Source: Flavobacteriales bacterium (GTDB taxonomy: Bacteria > Bacteroidota > Bacteroidia > CAIKAF01). Taken from it: 64,000 bases of DNA. Location: NCBI GenBank assembly GCA_022402535.1, contig JAKRSD010000017.1:1-64000 (forward strand), in the 5' to 3' direction. A program made the translations under genes and the position numbers. How positions within the stretch are numbered: the stretch's first letter is position 1; each line of letters opens with the position of its first letter. Under the pieces are notes generated by a model. The model saw only the letters and a list, made by a program, of their open reading frames with translations. It was not told the origin of the DNA and made no database searches. This document shows, piece by piece, positions 25,202 through 32,770 of this stretch.

Positions 25202-27184
25202 ATGCAAAACCTGCTGCAGTTCGAAACCAGTCCTTATTTATTATCACACCAAAACAATCCCGTTCACTGGGTGCCCTGGGATGAAAAATTCCTGCTGCAG
25301 GCCGAAAATCAAGATAAACTCATCATTGTTTCTATCGGCTATTCCGCCTGCCACTGGTGCCATGTCATGGAACACGAAGTGTTTGAAGATGAAGCCTGTG
25401 CCGCGTTGATGAATGCCCATTTTGTGAGCATTAAGGTGGACCGGGAAGAACGTCCAGATATTGACCATATATATATGGATGCCCTGCAGCTGATGACCGG
25501 CTCCGGCGGATGGCCCCTAAACTGCATCCTGCTGCCCGACGGAAGACCCGTGTACGGCGGAACGTATTTTCCCAAAGATAATTGGATTCAGGTGCTGAAC
25601 AGTTTGGTAGACATTTGGCAGAACGACAGAAAAAAAATGTATGAATATGCCGAAAACCTGCATGCTGCCCTCAAATCCAATGCCCCTGCGCCCGTTTCGC
25701 TTTCGGGAACTGAAACCGACTACGGCGATCTGCTCGACAAAACCGTGGGAAAATGGAAAAACGGATTTGACCCCGAATTCGGCGGTCCCCGAAAAGCGCC
25801 CAAATTCCCCATTCCCAATAATTACCGTTTTCTACTCCGGTATGCCACGCTGTCCCAAAACCAAGAAGTGGCCGACCACACCCTTTTTACGCTGAATATG
25901 ATGGCCAAGGGAGGAATTTATGACCAGATAGGCGGCGGTTTTGCCCGCTACTCGGTAGATGCCTATTGGAAAGTGCCTCATTTTGAAAAAATGCTGTACG
26001 ACAATGCCCAACTCATTTCTTTATATGCCGAAGGGTATGCCCATTACAAGGAACCGCTTCTTAAAGAAACGTTAGACGAAACTATTGCTTTCTGCCTGCG
26101 CGAATTGCATACCCCCGAAGGCGGATGGATGAGCGCCCTCGATGCCGACAGCGAAGGCGAAGAAGGCAGATTTTATGTGTGGAAATACGATGAAGTTGAA
26201 CAATTGCTGGGCGATAAATTTGCCCTGGCCCGCGATTACTACAATATCAATGCGCAGGGATATTGGGAACACGATCATTATATCCTCCTCCGACAGACAG
26301 ATGATGCCGAATTTGCCCAAAGCCAAAACCTGAGTCTGGAAGAATGGAAACAACTCCGCAGCGAAATCAAAGAAATACTTTTCCGGGCCCGCGAAAAACG
26401 GATACGCCCCGCCACTGATGATAAAATACTGCTGTCGTGGAATGCCCTCATGATTTCGGCGCTTTGCGATGCCTACCGGTACACCCGCAAATGCGGATAT
26501 TTGAGTTTAGCGGAAGAAACCTGGCGGTTTATTCAAGACCGGATGAAAAGAGACGAGAAATATTACCGTTCCTATAAACTCGGAGAAGCCAAAATTCCCG
26601 CTTTTGCGGAAGATTATGCCTTTTTGGCGGGCGCTGCCCTCGATTTGGCCGAAGCCGGACTAAATACCGATTACCTGAAGGAAGCCGAAACCATCTGCCG
26701 CCAGGCTATCAACTTATTTTGGGATGAAGAAAAAAAGCTCTTCCGTTTCAAATCGTCCGAAGGACAAAAATTAGTGGCCGAAACCTACGAAATACAGGAC
26801 AATGTCATTCCATCCGCCAATAGTCAACTGGCCATCTGCCTGTTTAAACTTTCGCGGCTGCAACACATTCCCGAATGGGAAAATAAAGCCAGAACCATGC
26901 TGGGCCATGTGCTCAACGCCATGCCAAATTATGGACCGGGGTATTCAAATTGGGCCATGCTGGTTCAATTCATGCAGGAATTTAAAGAAGTGGTTTTTGT
27001 AGGGAAAAACGCCAAAGCCGCGGCGGCCGAATTGATGAGCGGTTTTCATCCGAAAAGTTTTTGCGCTGCTTCGGAAGAAGCGTCTGCTCATCCCCTCTTT
27101 GAAGGGCGTTTTGTGGAAGGAAAAACCCTCAAATATGAATGTGTGAACCGGGCCTGCGGATTGCCCGAAGAAGTATTTTCCTGA
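25202..27184 (+). CDS. DUF255 thioredoxin-domain / six-hairpin glycosidase-like protein (YyaL family)
   Basis: 660 residues from ATG 25202 (MQNLLQFETSPYLLSHQNNPVHW). The N-terminal domain is a thioredoxin fold with the family-typical CHWCH motif in SACHWCHVMEHEVFED (about residues 48-58). The remaining 480 residues form the helical (alpha/alpha) barrel seen in YyaL/SPATA20 proteins, with DADSEGEEGRFYVW and LSWNALMISALCDAY. No signal peptide is seen, so it is cytoplasmic. The enzymatic function of this widespread family is not established. It runs into truB, whose start is 30 bases downstream, but truB seems to have its own -7 box. Confidence 0.88.
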   Translation: MQNLLQFETSPYLLSHQNNPVHWVPWDEKFLLQAENQDKLIIVSIGYSACHWCHVMEHEVFEDEACAALMNAHFVSIKVDREERPDIDHIYMDALQLMTGSGGWPLNCILLPDGRPVYGGTYFPKDNWIQVLNSLVDIWQNDRKKMYEYAENLHAALKSNAPAPVSLSGTETDYGDLLDKTVGKWKNGFDPEFGGPRKAPKFPIPNNYRFLLRYATLSQNQEVADHTLFTLNMMAKGGIYDQIGGGFARYSVDAYWKVPHFEKMLYDNAQLISLYAEGYAHYKEPLLKETLDETIAFCLRELHTPEGGWMSALDADSEGEEGRFYVWKYDEVEQLLGDKFALARDYYNINAQGYWEHDHYILLRQTDDAEFAQSQNLSLEEWKQLRSEIKEILFRAREKRIRPATDDKILLSWNALMISALCDAYRYTRKCGYLSLAEETWRFIQDRMKRDEKYYRSYKLGEAKIPAFAEDYAFLAGAALDLAEAGLNTDYLKEAETICRQAINLFWDEEKKLFRFKSSEGQKLVAETYEIQDNVIPSANSQLAICLFKLSRLQHIPEWENKARTMLGHVLNAMPNYGPGYSNWAMLVQFMQEFKEVVFVGKNAKAAAAELMSGFHPKSFCAASEEASAHPLFEGRFVEGKTLKYECVNRACGLPEEVFS

Positions 27185-27202
27185 ACAGAAGCCCGAGAAA
27201 TG

Positions 27203-27210
27203 TACTTTTG
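27203..27210 (+). promoter_or_regulatory. -7 promoter element 3 bases before the truB start (TACTTTTG)
   Basis: TACTTTTG is a perfect TAnnTTTG and ends 3 bases upstream of ATG 27214. A start of transcription 6-8 bases after this box would fall at or within the first codons, giving a leaderless transcript, or the real start codon may be downstream. It could also be a chance match. Confidence 0.35.
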
Positions 27211-27213
27211 CGC

Positions 27214-27921
27214 ATGTTTTCAACCGAACTGAAAGAAGGAAAAGTCCTTCTTGTACACAAACCCAAAGGCATTACTTCTTTCGATGCCGTGTATAAAATA
27301 CGCAAATGCTACCAGCGAAATGCGAAAGAAAAGCTGAAAGTGGGACATGCCGGCACACTGGATCCGCTGGCTTCGGGGTTGTTGATTATCTGCACAGGAA
27401 AACAGACCAAAAGCATCGATAATTTTATGGGGCTGCCCAAAACCTACACGGGTACGTTTTTTCTGGGTGCCGTTACTCCTTCTTTTGATTTGGAAACCGA
27501 ACCCGACCACTCCTTCCCTACCGACCACATTACGGATGACTTGATACACGAATGTGCGGCTTCTTTTCTGGGCACATCTGAACAGTTGCCGCCCATGTAT
27601 TCGGCAGTGAAATTGGGAGGCAAAAAAGCCTACGAATTTGCCCGAAAAGGAAAAGAAATAAAAATGGCTACCCGTACCATAGAAATCACCCGGTTTGAAA
27701 TTACGGATATCCGTATGCCCGAAGTGGATTTTAAAATTACCTGTTCCAAAGGCACGTATATACGCAGCATTGCGGATGATTTTGGTAAACGCCTGAACTC
27801 AGGAGCATACCTGAAAGAACTCTGCCGAACCGATATCGGCGAATATGCCCTAAACGAGGCGCTTGCCATTGAAGAGATTCAGCACAAAATCAAACAGGAT
27901 TTCAGAGAAATTGAATCTTAA
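27214..27921 (+). CDS. truB: tRNA pseudouridine(55) synthase
   Basis: 235 residues from ATG 27214 (MFSTELKEGKVLLVHKPKGITSFDAV); the longer frame back to 27139 overlaps the DUF255 gene and is unsupported. The catalytic aspartate is Asp50 in VGHAGTLDPLASGLL. The LPPMYSAVKLGGKKAYEFARKG motif and CSKGTYIRSIADDFG are standard TruB blocks. It makes the universal pseudouridine-55 in the T-loop of tRNAs. The protein lacks the longer C-terminal PUA region of E. coli TruB, as in many Bacteroidota. Confidence 0.95.
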   Translation: MFSTELKEGKVLLVHKPKGITSFDAVYKIRKCYQRNAKEKLKVGHAGTLDPLASGLLIICTGKQTKSIDNFMGLPKTYTGTFFLGAVTPSFDLETEPDHSFPTDHITDDLIHECAASFLGTSEQLPPMYSAVKLGGKKAYEFARKGKEIKMATRTIEITRFEITDIRMPEVDFKITCSKGTYIRSIADDFGKRLNSGAYLKELCRTDIGEYALNEALAIEEIQHKIKQDFREIES

Positions 27922-27978
27922 ATTAACATCTGTTAACTAAATAAAACACCCCCTTCAAACCCATTCAAACGGATAATC

Positions 27979-28002
27979 AACCACTTGCCTAAATAAGTGG
28001 TT
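27979..28002. terminator. Hairpin between truB and queA
   Basis: An 8-bp perfect stem (AACCACTT 27979-27986 with AAGTGGTT 27995-28002), 8-base loop, about 58 bases beyond the truB stop and immediately upstream of the queA promoter. The following T-run is short (GTCAAATTTTTG), so it is a weak terminator or an operator-like palindrome. Confidence 0.35.
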
Positions 28003-28010
28003 GTCAAATT

Positions 28011-28040
28011 TTTGTAAAGGAGATTCACACACTACCTTTG
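28011..28040 (+). promoter_or_regulatory. Promoter of queA (TTTG-N18-TACCTTTG)
   Basis: The -33 box TTTG (28011-28014) and the -7 box TACCTTTG (28033-28040) are 18 bases apart, an excellent match to the Bacteroidota consensus. The expected start near 28046 leaves a leader of about 23 bases. Confidence 0.72.
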
Positions 28041-28068
28041 CCGCCCTAATAAACAGGTTTTCAATAAT

Positions 28069-29118
28069 ATGAAACTATCAAATTTTAAATTTAAGTATCC
28101 CGAAGAACTGGTGGCACAGCGCCCCACAGACAATCGTGATGAGTCGCGTCTGATGGTTATTGACCGCAAGACGGGAAAAATTGAGCACAAACTGTTCAAA
28201 GACATTCTGAACTATTTCAACGAAGGGGATGCCATGATATTGAATAACACCAAGGTGTTCCCGGCCCGTTTATACGGAAACAAAGAAAAAACCGGCGCTA
28301 AAATCCAGGTGGTGTTACTCCGCGAGCTGGATGCCGAAAGCAAATTATGGGATGTACTGGTAGATCCTGCCCGAAAAATCCGTATCGGAAACAAACTCTA
28401 TTTCGGAGACAATGATATGTTGGTGGCCGAGGTGATTGATAACACCACCTCGCGTGGGCGTACCTTGCGCTTTTTGTACGACGGCACACACGATGAATTC
28501 AAAGAGGTACTTTACAGCATGGGCGTTCCGCACCTCCCCGAATATATTACCCGCGAACCGGATAAAGAAGATTTTGAACGTTATCAGAATTACTTCGCCA
28601 AAATCGAAGGGGCTGTTACCGCTCCCTCTGCCGGATTGCACTTTAGCCGTGAGTTATTGAAAAGATTGGAAATCAAAGGAATTGAATTTCCTGAAATTAC
28701 CCTGCACTTAGGTTTAGGCGGGTTCAGACCTGTGGAAGTGGAAGACCTGACCAAACACAAAACCGACAGTGAAGAAGTAATCATTAACGAGAAGGCGGCC
28801 CAGATGATCAATAAAGCCATTGACGGACGCAAAAAAGTATGTGCCGTGGGTACATCCGTGATGCGCGCTATTGAAACCAGCGTTTCTACCGATCGCCATG
28901 TAAAACCCATGAGCGGATGGACCAATAAATTCATCTTCCCTCCTTACGATTTCAGCATTGCCAATTGTATGGTGGTGAATTTCCATCAGCCTGAATCTAC
29001 ATTATATATGTTGGTTTCTGCTTTTGCCGGCGTGGAGCTTTGCGAAAAAGCTTATAAAACTGCTATCGAAGAAAAATACAGACTCTTTGCTTACGGAGAC
29101 GCAATGTTGATTTTATAA
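28069..29118 (+). CDS. queA: SAM:tRNA ribosyltransferase-isomerase
   Basis: 349 residues, full length. QueA makes epoxyqueuosine in the anticodon wobble position by transferring the ribosyl part of S-adenosylmethionine to preQ1 in tRNA. Family blocks: the N-terminal [59 protein letters not shown] and [21 protein letters not shown]. The start is an ATG with a promoter placed just upstream. No other queuosine gene lies in the window. Confidence 0.96.
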   Translation: MKLSNFKFKYPEELVAQRPTDNRDESRLMVIDRKTGKIEHKLFKDILNYFNEGDAMILNNTKVFPARLYGNKEKTGAKIQVVLLRELDAESKLWDVLVDPARKIRIGNKLYFGDNDMLVAEVIDNTTSRGRTLRFLYDGTHDEFKEVLYSMGVPHLPEYITREPDKEDFERYQNYFAKIEGAVTAPSAGLHFSRELLKRLEIKGIEFPEITLHLGLGGFRPVEVEDLTKHKTDSEEVIINEKAAQMINKAIDGRKKVCAVGTSVMRAIETSVSTDRHVKPMSGWTNKFIFPPYDFSIANCMVVNFHQPESTLYMLVSAFAGVELCEKAYKTAIEEKYRLFAYGDAMLIL

Positions 29119-29181
29119 TACAACAAAAACTATCCGCACATTACCTTGTTTACATAAAGTGTATCACTAATTTAATCATAC

Positions 29182-30360
29182 ATGGCTGCTGATAAATTTG
29201 AATTTCATGATTATTACCTGACGGAAGAATTGCTCACCGAAGAGCATCGTCTCATTCGCGAAACCGTTCGTGCATGGGTAAAAAAAGAACTTTCGCCGGT
29301 AATTGAAGATTACGCCCAACGGGCAGATTTCCCCAAACATTTAATTCCCGGTCTGGCTGAAATCGGTGCCTTCGGGCCATACATTCCGGCCGAATACGGC
29401 GGAAGCGGATTAGACCAGATTGCCTACGGAATCATCATGCAGGAATTGGAAAGAGGCGACAGCGGAATCCGTTCCACAGCTTCTGTACAGTCTTCTCTGG
29501 TGATGTATCCGATTTATTCATTCGGCAGCGAAGAACAAAAAAGAAAATACCTGCCCAAACTCGCCAAAGGCGAAATGATGGGTAGTTTCGGTCTTACGGA
29601 ACCTAATCAGGGTTCTGATCCGGGAGGAATGACTACCTGGTTTAAAGATGAAGGTGACCATGTGATATTGAATGGCGCCAAAATGTGGATTTCTAACGCT
29701 CCGTTTTGTGATATTGCCGTAGTATGGGCAAAAAGCGAAGCCGGCGAAATTCATGGCATGGTGGTAGAACGCGGCATGGAAGGATTTTCAACGCCCGAAA
29801 CCCACAGCAAATGGTCGTTAAGAGCATCTGCCACGGGCGAATTGGTTTTTGATAATGTAAAAGTGCCTAAAGAGAACATTTTTCCAAACGTAAAAGGATT
29901 GAAAGGGCCATTAAGCTGTCTGAACAGCGCCCGTTACGGAATTTCCTGGGGTGCCATCGGAGCCGCATTGGACTGCTACGATACCGCGCTGCGTTATTCC
30001 AAAGAGCGTATGCAGTTTGGCCGCCCCATAGCCGGATTCCAGCTTCAGCAGAAAAAACTGGCCGAAATGATTACAGAAATTACCAAAGCCCAACTGCTTA
30101 CCTGGAGATTGGGCGTGCTGAAAAATGAAAACCGTGCCACACCGGCTCAAATTTCTATGGCAAAGCGTAACAACGTAAACATGGCCTTAGAAATAGCCCG
30201 CGAGGCTCGTCAGATTTTAGGCGCCATGGGAATCATCGGAGAGTACAGCATTATGCGCCACATGATGAACTTAGAATCGGTGGTTACCTACGAAGGAACA
30301 CACGATATCCACCTGCTTATTACCGGTATGGATATTACCGGGTTGAATGCATTTAAATAA
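29182..30360 (+). CDS. gcdH: Acyl-CoA dehydrogenase, glutaryl-CoA dehydrogenase-like
   Basis: 392 residues with the three-part acyl-CoA dehydrogenase fold. The FAD/substrate segment FGLTEPNQGSDPGGM, MWISNAPFCDIAVVWAK and the C-terminal YEGTHDIHLLITG with its catalytic glutamate are present. CLNSARYGISWGAIGA and RMQFGRPIAGFQLQQKKLAEM are characteristic of glutaryl-CoA dehydrogenase, which oxidises and decarboxylates glutaryl-CoA in lysine/tryptophan breakdown. The LRASATGEL motif supplies the arginine that binds the distal carboxylate. The gene ends in a strong terminator. Confidence 0.88.
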   Translation: MAADKFEFHDYYLTEELLTEEHRLIRETVRAWVKKELSPVIEDYAQRADFPKHLIPGLAEIGAFGPYIPAEYGGSGLDQIAYGIIMQELERGDSGIRSTASVQSSLVMYPIYSFGSEEQKRKYLPKLAKGEMMGSFGLTEPNQGSDPGGMTTWFKDEGDHVILNGAKMWISNAPFCDIAVVWAKSEAGEIHGMVVERGMEGFSTPETHSKWSLRASATGELVFDNVKVPKENIFPNVKGLKGPLSCLNSARYGISWGAIGAALDCYDTALRYSKERMQFGRPIAGFQLQQKKLAEMITEITKAQLLTWRLGVLKNENRATPAQISMAKRNNVNMALEIAREARQILGAMGIIGEYSIMRHMMNLESVVTYEGTHDIHLLITGMDITGLNAFK

Positions 30361-30384
30361 GTAATCTGAATATTTATTGAGTAA

Positions 30385-30414
30385 GGCTGGTGTTTTCATC
30401 AGCCTTTTTTTGTT
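30385..30414 (+). terminator. Terminator of the glutaryl-CoA dehydrogenase gene (repeat copy A)
   Basis: Stem GGCTGGTG (30385-30392) with CATCAGCC (30397-30404), one G-T wobble, TTTT loop, followed by seven T. It lies 24 bases after the stop. 27 of 30 bases are shared with copy B at 31222-31251 on the other side of the HepT/MntA genes. Confidence 0.82.
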
Positions 30415-30433
30415 ATCACCAATCCGTTTTACT

Positions 30434-30549
30434 TCTGCTAATAGCGGTTCGCGGGTTGGCGAAGTTGCTGTATTCAGTTCACTTTGCTATCAGCTTGCAA
30501 CAAAGCTCAAACTTGCAACTTACCCGGCAATTTTGGCAAACCGCTGAAA
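30434..30549. repeat. Imperfect inverted-repeat element next to hepT (attC-like or intergenic mobile repeat)
   Basis: The arms AGCGGTT (30443-30449) and AACCGCT (30539-30545) pair perfectly, and further in AAGTTGC (30462-30468) pairs with GCAACTT (30515-30521). CGGGT and ACCCG near 30452 and 30522 also match. Between them a small hairpin AGCTT-N6-AAGCT is seen near 30492-30507. The element follows the hepT stop by about 14 bases, as an attC site would follow a cassette gene, but the RYYYAAC/GTTRRRY boxes of attC are not clearly present and the outer bases have the opposite polarity. I see no coding content in it. Confidence 0.5.
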
Positions 30550-30558
30550 AGATGGTTG

Positions 30559-30891
30559 CTAAAGGGATAACTTCAAAACTTCCTTCTTTAAAGGATTTAA
30601 ATGTCGAATAATTATCACCCAAATGATTGAATTATCAATACTGTCATAAGCGTGAACTAATCTATTCCTGATAGAAACAATTTGTTTATCGTATTCAATT
30701 TCAATGGTCGGCTCAACTTTTCTGAACTTACTCAGAGCTTCACCAATAATTGCAAGTTGTCTTTCTACCGCACTTTGCGTTTTTCGATCAGATTCATAAG
30801 CACTAAAATCGGTTATTTCCTTTGTGAATTCCTCTATTAGTGAAATCGCCATCAATATATCAGAAAGATACTTTAAGCCCTTGTCTGTCAT
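30559..30891 (-). CDS. hepT: HepT-family toxin (HEPN ribonuclease)
   Basis: 110 residues. The RX4HXY motif of HEPN nucleases is intact (Arg75, His80, Tyr82 in RNRLVHAY). The helical organisation and the ERQLAIIGEALSKF helix match the DUF86/HepT family, which cleaves cellular RNA when not neutralised. The reading frame overlaps the mntA gene upstream by 32 bases, so the two are translated together. In the known system MntA blocks HepT by adding AMP to its tyrosine near the active site; Tyr82 is the obvious candidate. The gene is visibly AT-rich compared with its neighbours. Confidence 0.88.
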   Translation of the reverse strand: MTDKGLKYLSDILMAISLIEEFTKEITDFSAYESDRKTQSAVERQLAIIGEALSKFRKVEPTIEIEYDKQIVSIRNRLVHAYDSIDNSIIWVIIIRHLNPLKKEVLKLSL

Positions 30892-31195
30892 ACACTAACA
30901 CCTTTGATGAATCTATATTTTTTCTCAGAATTGGATTTCTAATCGATGAAGATGTCAGCAAATCAACCTTGCGTTGGAAGTAGGCTTCGAGCTTATCCCA
31001 TAAATCTAGCAAGTTTTGTCCTCTTTTAATCGGATCTTCGGTATTCAATTCGACTAATAAGTCAATATCGCTAGTGTCTTCCTTAAAGTTGTCAGTCACA
31101 GAAGATCCAAATGCATATACCGATTTCACATCATGGCTTTTACACAATGAAATAAACTCGTCTGGTCTAACTTGTATTGTGTCCTTCAAATTCAT
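30860..31195 (-). CDS. mntA: MntA-family nucleotidyltransferase antitoxin
   Basis: 111 residues. The minimal nucleotidyltransferase signature is AFGSSVTDNFKEDTSDIDLLVE: Gly30-Ser31, eleven residues, then Asp43-Ile-Asp45; the usual spacing is ten. It is the partner of HepT, probably using ATP to AMPylate it. A -7-like TAAATTTG lies just upstream at 31209-31216 on the minus strand. The C-terminal DRQGLKVSF codons overlap the hepT start. Together with HepT this is a type VII toxin-antitoxin pair, thought to act in stability or phage defence. Confidence 0.85.
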   Translation of the reverse strand: MNLKDTIQVRPDEFISLCKSHDVKSVYAFGSSVTDNFKEDTSDIDLLVELNTEDPIKRGQNLLDLWDKLEAYFQRKVDLLTSSSIRNPILRKNIDSSKVLVYDRQGLKVSF

Positions 31196-31208
31196 ATTGC
31201 TAAGATAA

Positions 31209-31216
31209 CAAATTTA
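31209..31216 (-). promoter_or_regulatory. -7 element of the mntA-hepT operon (TAAATTTG)
   Basis: TAAATTTG (minus strand) fits TAnnTTTG and lies 13 bases before the mntA ATG. The approximate -33 position falls in terminator copy B (TGTG near 31234-31237), so the promoter and the repeat overlap. Confidence 0.45.
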
Positions 31217-31221
31217 CCTAC

Positions 31222-31251
31222 GGCTGGTGTTTTCACAGGCCTTTTTTTGTT
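31222..31251. repeat. Terminator-like repeat copy B flanking mntA
   Basis: 27 of 30 bases are identical to the terminator at 30385-30414 and in the same orientation. The stem is weaker (one G-A mismatch and one wobble), and seven T follow. No plus-strand gene ends just before it; the mntA gene begins 26 bases to its left on the other strand. It looks like a duplicated copy rather than a working terminator of a present gene. Confidence 0.7.
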
Positions 31252-31328
31252 CAAGGATGACGTTATTACCCAGCATCTTGTCTATTGCCGGTTTTTTTTA
31301 ATTAACCCGTTTTTGCCGGAATTAAAAA

Positions 31329-31355
31329 AAATACGCCCCGATTTGAGGCGTATTT
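31329..31355 (-). terminator. Terminator of porV
   Basis: AAATACGCC (31329-31337) pairs with GGCGTATTT (31347-31355), 9 bp, loop of 9. The A-tract at 31324-31331 gives a U-run on the minus strand, 25 bases after the porV stop. Confidence 0.8.
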
Positions 31356-31379
31356 ATTAATATGTAAGAAATTACTTGT

Positions 31380-32657
31380 CTATTTTTTTCTGCCGGGCAG
31401 CGGTTTTGAACCTTCCTTACCCATCGTGCTCAGCTTATCAAAATCAAAGGCCAGCGTAAAGCGGATGGTATTCTCCAGCGGATTTCTGCTTACTACGGGC
31501 ACCAGATAAGAGAAATCAAATCCGAATACACTGTAACGTAATCCGACACCCATGGTGAAGTATTTACGGTTTCCTTTTTGACGGGCTTCGTTAAAATATC
31601 CGGCACGAACCGCAAAAATACGGTTGTACCAGTACTCCATACCAAAAGCAATATTATACTCATGGAATTCTTCGCGTACACCGCCCGGAGCATCAGCAAA
31701 TGAGGTAAACATACCGCCGATTACACTTCTGTTGGGGCTTTGTCCAAATTCAATCACCGGATTTCCTTGTGTATCCACAATAATAAACCCGGAAGAATCA
31801 CGCTCAAAACTGGGATTCGTAGGCACCAACAATTTATTGATTTCAACCGCCACCATCAAGGTATGTAAACCTTCCTGATCCAATTGCATATCTAAGGAAG
31901 GTCCAAAACGCAGGTTCATGGGAATAAAATCGGCACGGGCCTGCGTGGTGGTGTATTTAATTTTGGAACCGATATTGGTGAAGGCAGTTCCCCAACGGAA
32001 TACTACGGGCATTTTGGCAATTTTCCAATCGCGGTTTTCATAATATAACGAGATATCACCCGCACCGGCTAAACCGGGTTTGGTAGATACCCCCCCCACA
32101 CTCTGACCGAGGGTAAGGTTTGAGTAAATAAAACGGAAAGCCACGCCCATACTGAGTTTGTCAATCAGTTTCATGGAGTAACCCGCATCTAAAGCAAATT
32201 CGTTGGGATTATAATTCCCGATTACCCCACCCGATACATCGGTAAAGGTTACGTTACCTAAAGAAAAATATCTTAACGAAGCCGATACGGCTCCAAAGTC
32301 TTTAATTTTTTGACTGAAACCCACATAAGCCAGGTTTACGTCAGGAATCAACGCACGGAGCCAGGGACTGTATGATATGCCGATGGAAGTGGCTCTTTCC
32401 TGAAAAGGAGCCTTCGCCAAATTCCAGTGCATGCTGGCATTATCAGGACGGGTGGCTACACCCAAATCGCCCATACCGCCCGCACGGGCATCGGGAGAAA
32501 TTCCTAAGAATGGAACCGCAGTAGTTATAGGATTGATAATGGTTTTATTTTTATAATCCACTTTATAATCTCCGGTCGGAGCGTTGGTACTCTGACCCAT
32601 TGCTGAAAGACCGATCGTACTTAATGTACTAATGGCGATAATTTGCTTAACGTGCAT
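31380..32657 (-). CDS. porV: T9SS outer-membrane protein PorV (LptO family)
   Basis: 425 residues with a signal peptide cleaved after GLSAMGQ. The mature N-terminus TTAVPFLGISPDARAGGMGDLGVATRPD is the strong PorV/LptO signature, and MHWNLAKAPF follows. The rest alternates hydrophobic and hydrophilic residues as in a 14-stranded beta barrel. PorV accepts cargo from the Sov translocon and delivers it to the PorU sortase. porV is next to porU on the same strand, with a 113-base gap containing a -7-like box; a terminator follows. Confidence 0.93.
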   Translation of the reverse strand: MHVKQIIAISTLSTIGLSAMGQSTNAPTGDYKVDYKNKTIINPITTAVPFLGISPDARAGGMGDLGVATRPDNASMHWNLAKAPFQERATSIGISYSPWLRALIPDVNLAYVGFSQKIKDFGAVSASLRYFSLGNVTFTDVSGGVIGNYNPNEFALDAGYSMKLIDKLSMGVAFRFIYSNLTLGQSVGGVSTKPGLAGAGDISLYYENRDWKIAKMPVVFRWGTAFTNIGSKIKYTTTQARADFIPMNLRFGPSLDMQLDQEGLHTLMVAVEINKLLVPTNPSFERDSSGFIIVDTQGNPVIEFGQSPNRSVIGGMFTSFADAPGGVREEFHEYNIAFGMEYWYNRIFAVRAGYFNEARQKGNRKYFTMGVGLRYSVFGFDFSYLVPVVSRNPLENTIRFTLAFDFDKLSTMGKEGSKPLPGRKK

Positions 32658-32677
32658 ACCCTTTTATAAGATTGGTG

Positions 32678-32685
32678 CAAAGATA
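32678..32685 (-). promoter_or_regulatory. -7 element of porV (TATCTTTG)
   Basis: TATCTTTG (minus strand) fits TAnnTTTG and lies 20 bases before the porV ATG. The -33 box is unclear (a TTTA instead of TTTG). Confidence 0.42.
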
Positions 32686-32770
32686 ATATTCAGGAACATT
32701 AAACTGCCCCTTGCATAAATTATTGCGTAAAGATTAAAAGTTTTGTTAAAAAAAGAAACTTCCCGGGGTT

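Noticed and set aside
30434-30549. A classical integron attC site
   Set aside because: The inverted repeat is suggestive, but RYYYAAC at the left and GTTRRRY at the right are not found in either orientation, and no integrase gene is in the window. Kept only as an unassigned repeat.
30390-30611. A 73-codon plus-strand reading frame after the glutaryl-CoA dehydrogenase gene
   Set aside because: It begins in the terminator, passes through the inverted-repeat element and runs antisense into hepT. The peptide has no recognisable features.
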